The position numbers were made by a program, and so were the translations under genes. Of a stretch of 14,199 nt of DNA, positions 13,187-14,199 are shown piece by piece (within the stretch, counting starts at the first letter, position 1; every line of letters begins with the position of its first letter). Source of the stretch: Rhodoferax sp. (GTDB lineage: Bacteria > Pseudomonadota > Gammaproteobacteria > Burkholderiales > Burkholderiaceae_C). The stretch covers positions 1 to 14,199 of the forward strand of contig JAURGS010000039.1 in NCBI GenBank assembly GCA_030833685.1, given 5' to 3'. The notes beneath the pieces were generated by a model. That model did no database searches. It had not been told where the DNA came from and saw nothing but the letters and a program-made list of their open reading frames with translations.

Positions 13187-13684
13187 ATGGCCAAGAAGCC
13201 GCATGCCAGTGCCACGCCTGCGACTGAATTTTTGCGCCGTGCCGGCGTGGATTTCACAGAGCACGCCTACGACTATGTGCAGCACGGGGGTGCCCTGCAC
13301 AGTGCGGAGGTGCTGGGGTGGGATGCCCACGCTGTCGTCAAGACCTTGGTGATGCAAGATCAGGATGCCAAGCCCTTGCTGGTTCTCATGCATGGCGACC
13401 GAAAGGTGTCGACCAAGCAACTGGCGCGACAGGTGGGCGCCAAGTCGGTTGAGCCCTGCGTGCCCGAGGTGGCCAACCGTCACAGTGGTTATCTGGTGGG
13501 CGGCACCTCGCCGTTTGCCACTCGCCGCAGCATGCCGGTATACGTCGAACAGTCCATCCTGGCGCTGGAGCGCATCTTGATCAATGGTGGACGCCGTGGC
13601 TATCTGGTGGGCATCGACCCCAAGCGTTGTGTGGCGCTGCTAAATGCCCGCGCGGTGTCCTGCGCGATGGGGCTCGATGACTAG
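13187..13684 (+). CDS. ybaK: Cys-tRNA(Pro)/Cys-tRNA(Cys) deacylase, YbaK/EbsC type
   Basis: 165 residues, matching the ~159 of E. coli YbaK. The protein hydrolyses cysteine wrongly attached to tRNA-Pro by prolyl-tRNA synthetase, acting in trans. The essential lysine is Lys52 in VVKTLV, equivalent to Lys46 of Haemophilus YbaK. Other family marks are HGDRKVSTKQLA, VGAKSVE, the glycine-rich SGYLVGGTSPFATRR (substrate pocket) and INGGRRGYLVGI. ATG at 13187 gives MAKKPHASATPATEFLRRAG; a longer frame starts inside the reductase gene. The Shine-Dalgarno is weak (TGAGG), but the 8 bp gap to the preceding stop favours coupling. plsY follows after 69 bp. Confidence 0.95.
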   Translation: MAKKPHASATPATEFLRRAGVDFTEHAYDYVQHGGALHSAEVLGWDAHAVVKTLVMQDQDAKPLLVLMHGDRKVSTKQLARQVGAKSVEPCVPEVANRHSGYLVGGTSPFATRRSMPVYVEQSILALERILINGGRRGYLVGIDPKRCVALLNARAVSCAMGLDD

Positions 13685-13702
13685 CCGCGCAGTGGGCGAC
13701 TT

Positions 13703-13722
13703 GGCGCTGTCAGAATAGCGCC
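13703..13722. repeat. Hairpin in the ybaK-plsY gap
   Basis: GGCGCT (13703-13708) and AGCGCC (13717-13722) are a perfect 6 bp inverted repeat with an 8-nt loop. A weaker GGTCT/AGACC pair follows just before the plsY ribosome binding site. No T-run follows, so it is not an intrinsic terminator. It might be an mRNA processing or attenuation element within the gap, or chance. Confidence 0.3.
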
Positions 13723-13753
13723 CGTGGTCTGGCGTTAGACCGAGGAGACTTTG

Positions 13754-14199
13754 TTGAACTCATTAGCTGTGTTTGGCCCCGTACTGGCAACTGTGCTTGC
13801 GTATATGGTGGGTTCGTTGTCGTTTGCCGTGATCGTCAGCCGGCTCATGGGGCTTGCTGATCCGCGTACTTTCGGTAGCAAAAACCCAGGAGCCACCAAT
13901 GTTTTGCGCTCGGGAAGCAAGGCTGCAGCCGGTGTGACCCTGCTCTTGGATGCCGCCAAAGGTTGGCTGCCGGTGTTGCTGGTGCGGCTTTACGGACCAG
14001 AGTACGGCCTGGGGGATGGCACGCTGGCTTTGGTGGCGTTGGGCGCTTTTTTGGGGCACTTGTATCCGGTGTACTTTCGGTTTCAGGGCGGCAAAGGCGT
14101 TGCCACGGCGGTGGGGGTGTTGCTCGGGCTTGAGCCCTGGCTAGCCCTGGTGGCTTTGCTGGTTTGGGTATTCATGGCTGTGGTCTTCAGAATGTCGTC
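13754..14199 (+). CDS. plsY: Glycerol-3-phosphate acyltransferase PlsY (partial; C-terminus outside window)
   Basis: The first 148 codons of an inner-membrane enzyme that transfers an acyl group from acyl-phosphate to glycerol 3-phosphate, giving lysophosphatidate, the first step of phospholipid synthesis. Family marks: a first transmembrane helix with GSLSFAVIVSR (20-30), the loop motif GSKNPGATNVLR (41-52), and GHLYPVYFRFQGGKGVAT (101-118). Hydrophobic segments at ~5-34, ~58-79, ~90-108 and ~119-145 fit the multi-pass topology. The start is TTG at 13754: GAGGAG lies 6 bases upstream, and the resulting N-terminus fits the family. The nearest in-frame ATG (13805) would cut into the first membrane helix. 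The downstream part lies beyond the window. Confidence 0.95.
   Translation, partial: MNSLAVFGPVLATVLAYMVGSLSFAVIVSRLMGLADPRTFGSKNPGATNVLRSGSKAAAGVTLLLDAAKGWLPVLLVRLYGPEYGLGDGTLALVALGAFLGHLYPVYFRFQGGKGVATAVGVLLGLEPWLALVALLVWVFMAVVFRMS

Noticed and set aside
1..14199. CRISPR arrays, insertion sequences, toxin-antitoxin or defence genes
   Set aside because: Nothing with regularly spaced repeats, transposase motifs or known defence domains was seen on either strand.

Overview
This 14.2 kb window looks like chromosomal DNA of a betaproteobacterium, most likely Burkholderiales (Comamonadaceae-like). I infer this from the moderately GC-rich coding sequence and the character of the proteins; no taxonomic marker was searched. 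Most of it is core metabolism and translation. The left 1.8 kb is more accessory: it looks somewhat AT-richer by eye and carries sensory genes and a broken gene.

Layout: (1) 1-488 (-) is the N-terminal part of a CheB-type methylesterase domain protein that runs off the window edge. (2) 750-1121 (-) is a single-domain BLUF blue-light sensor. (3) 1240-1782 (-) is a decayed alpha/beta hydrolase with an in-frame amber codon. (4) 1805-3244 (+) is a succinate-semialdehyde-dehydrogenase-like ALDH with its own terminator. (5) 3231-3437 (-) is a small unknown ORF with a strong ribosome binding site and a possibly structured leader. (6) 3605-3725 (-) is tRNA-Thr(CGU) with a perfect -10 box just upstream and a strong terminator. 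(7) 3751-10205 (-) is a tightly packed run: alpha/beta hydrolase, prfB (with the programmed +1 frameshift), HAD phosphatase, pepN and fbp, with the tRNA at its end. (8) 10231-14199 (+) is a second packed run, divergent from the first: an AMP-forming acyl-CoA synthetase, a Tas-like aldo/keto reductase, a YbaK-type Cys-tRNA(Pro) deacylase, and plsY, which runs off the right edge.

The minus-strand run combines translation termination (RF2), peptide turnover (PepN), gluconeogenesis (Fbp) and a tRNA, a housekeeping mix. The plus-strand run combines acyl activation, carbonyl reduction, tRNA editing and phospholipid acylation.

I found no CRISPR array, insertion sequence, phage gene or toxin-antitoxin pair, and no convincing undescribed multi-gene system. 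The points most worth a second look are the CheB/BLUF neighbourhood, the amber-interrupted hydrolase, the small ORF with its leader, and the tRNA-Thr promoter lodged immediately behind fbp.
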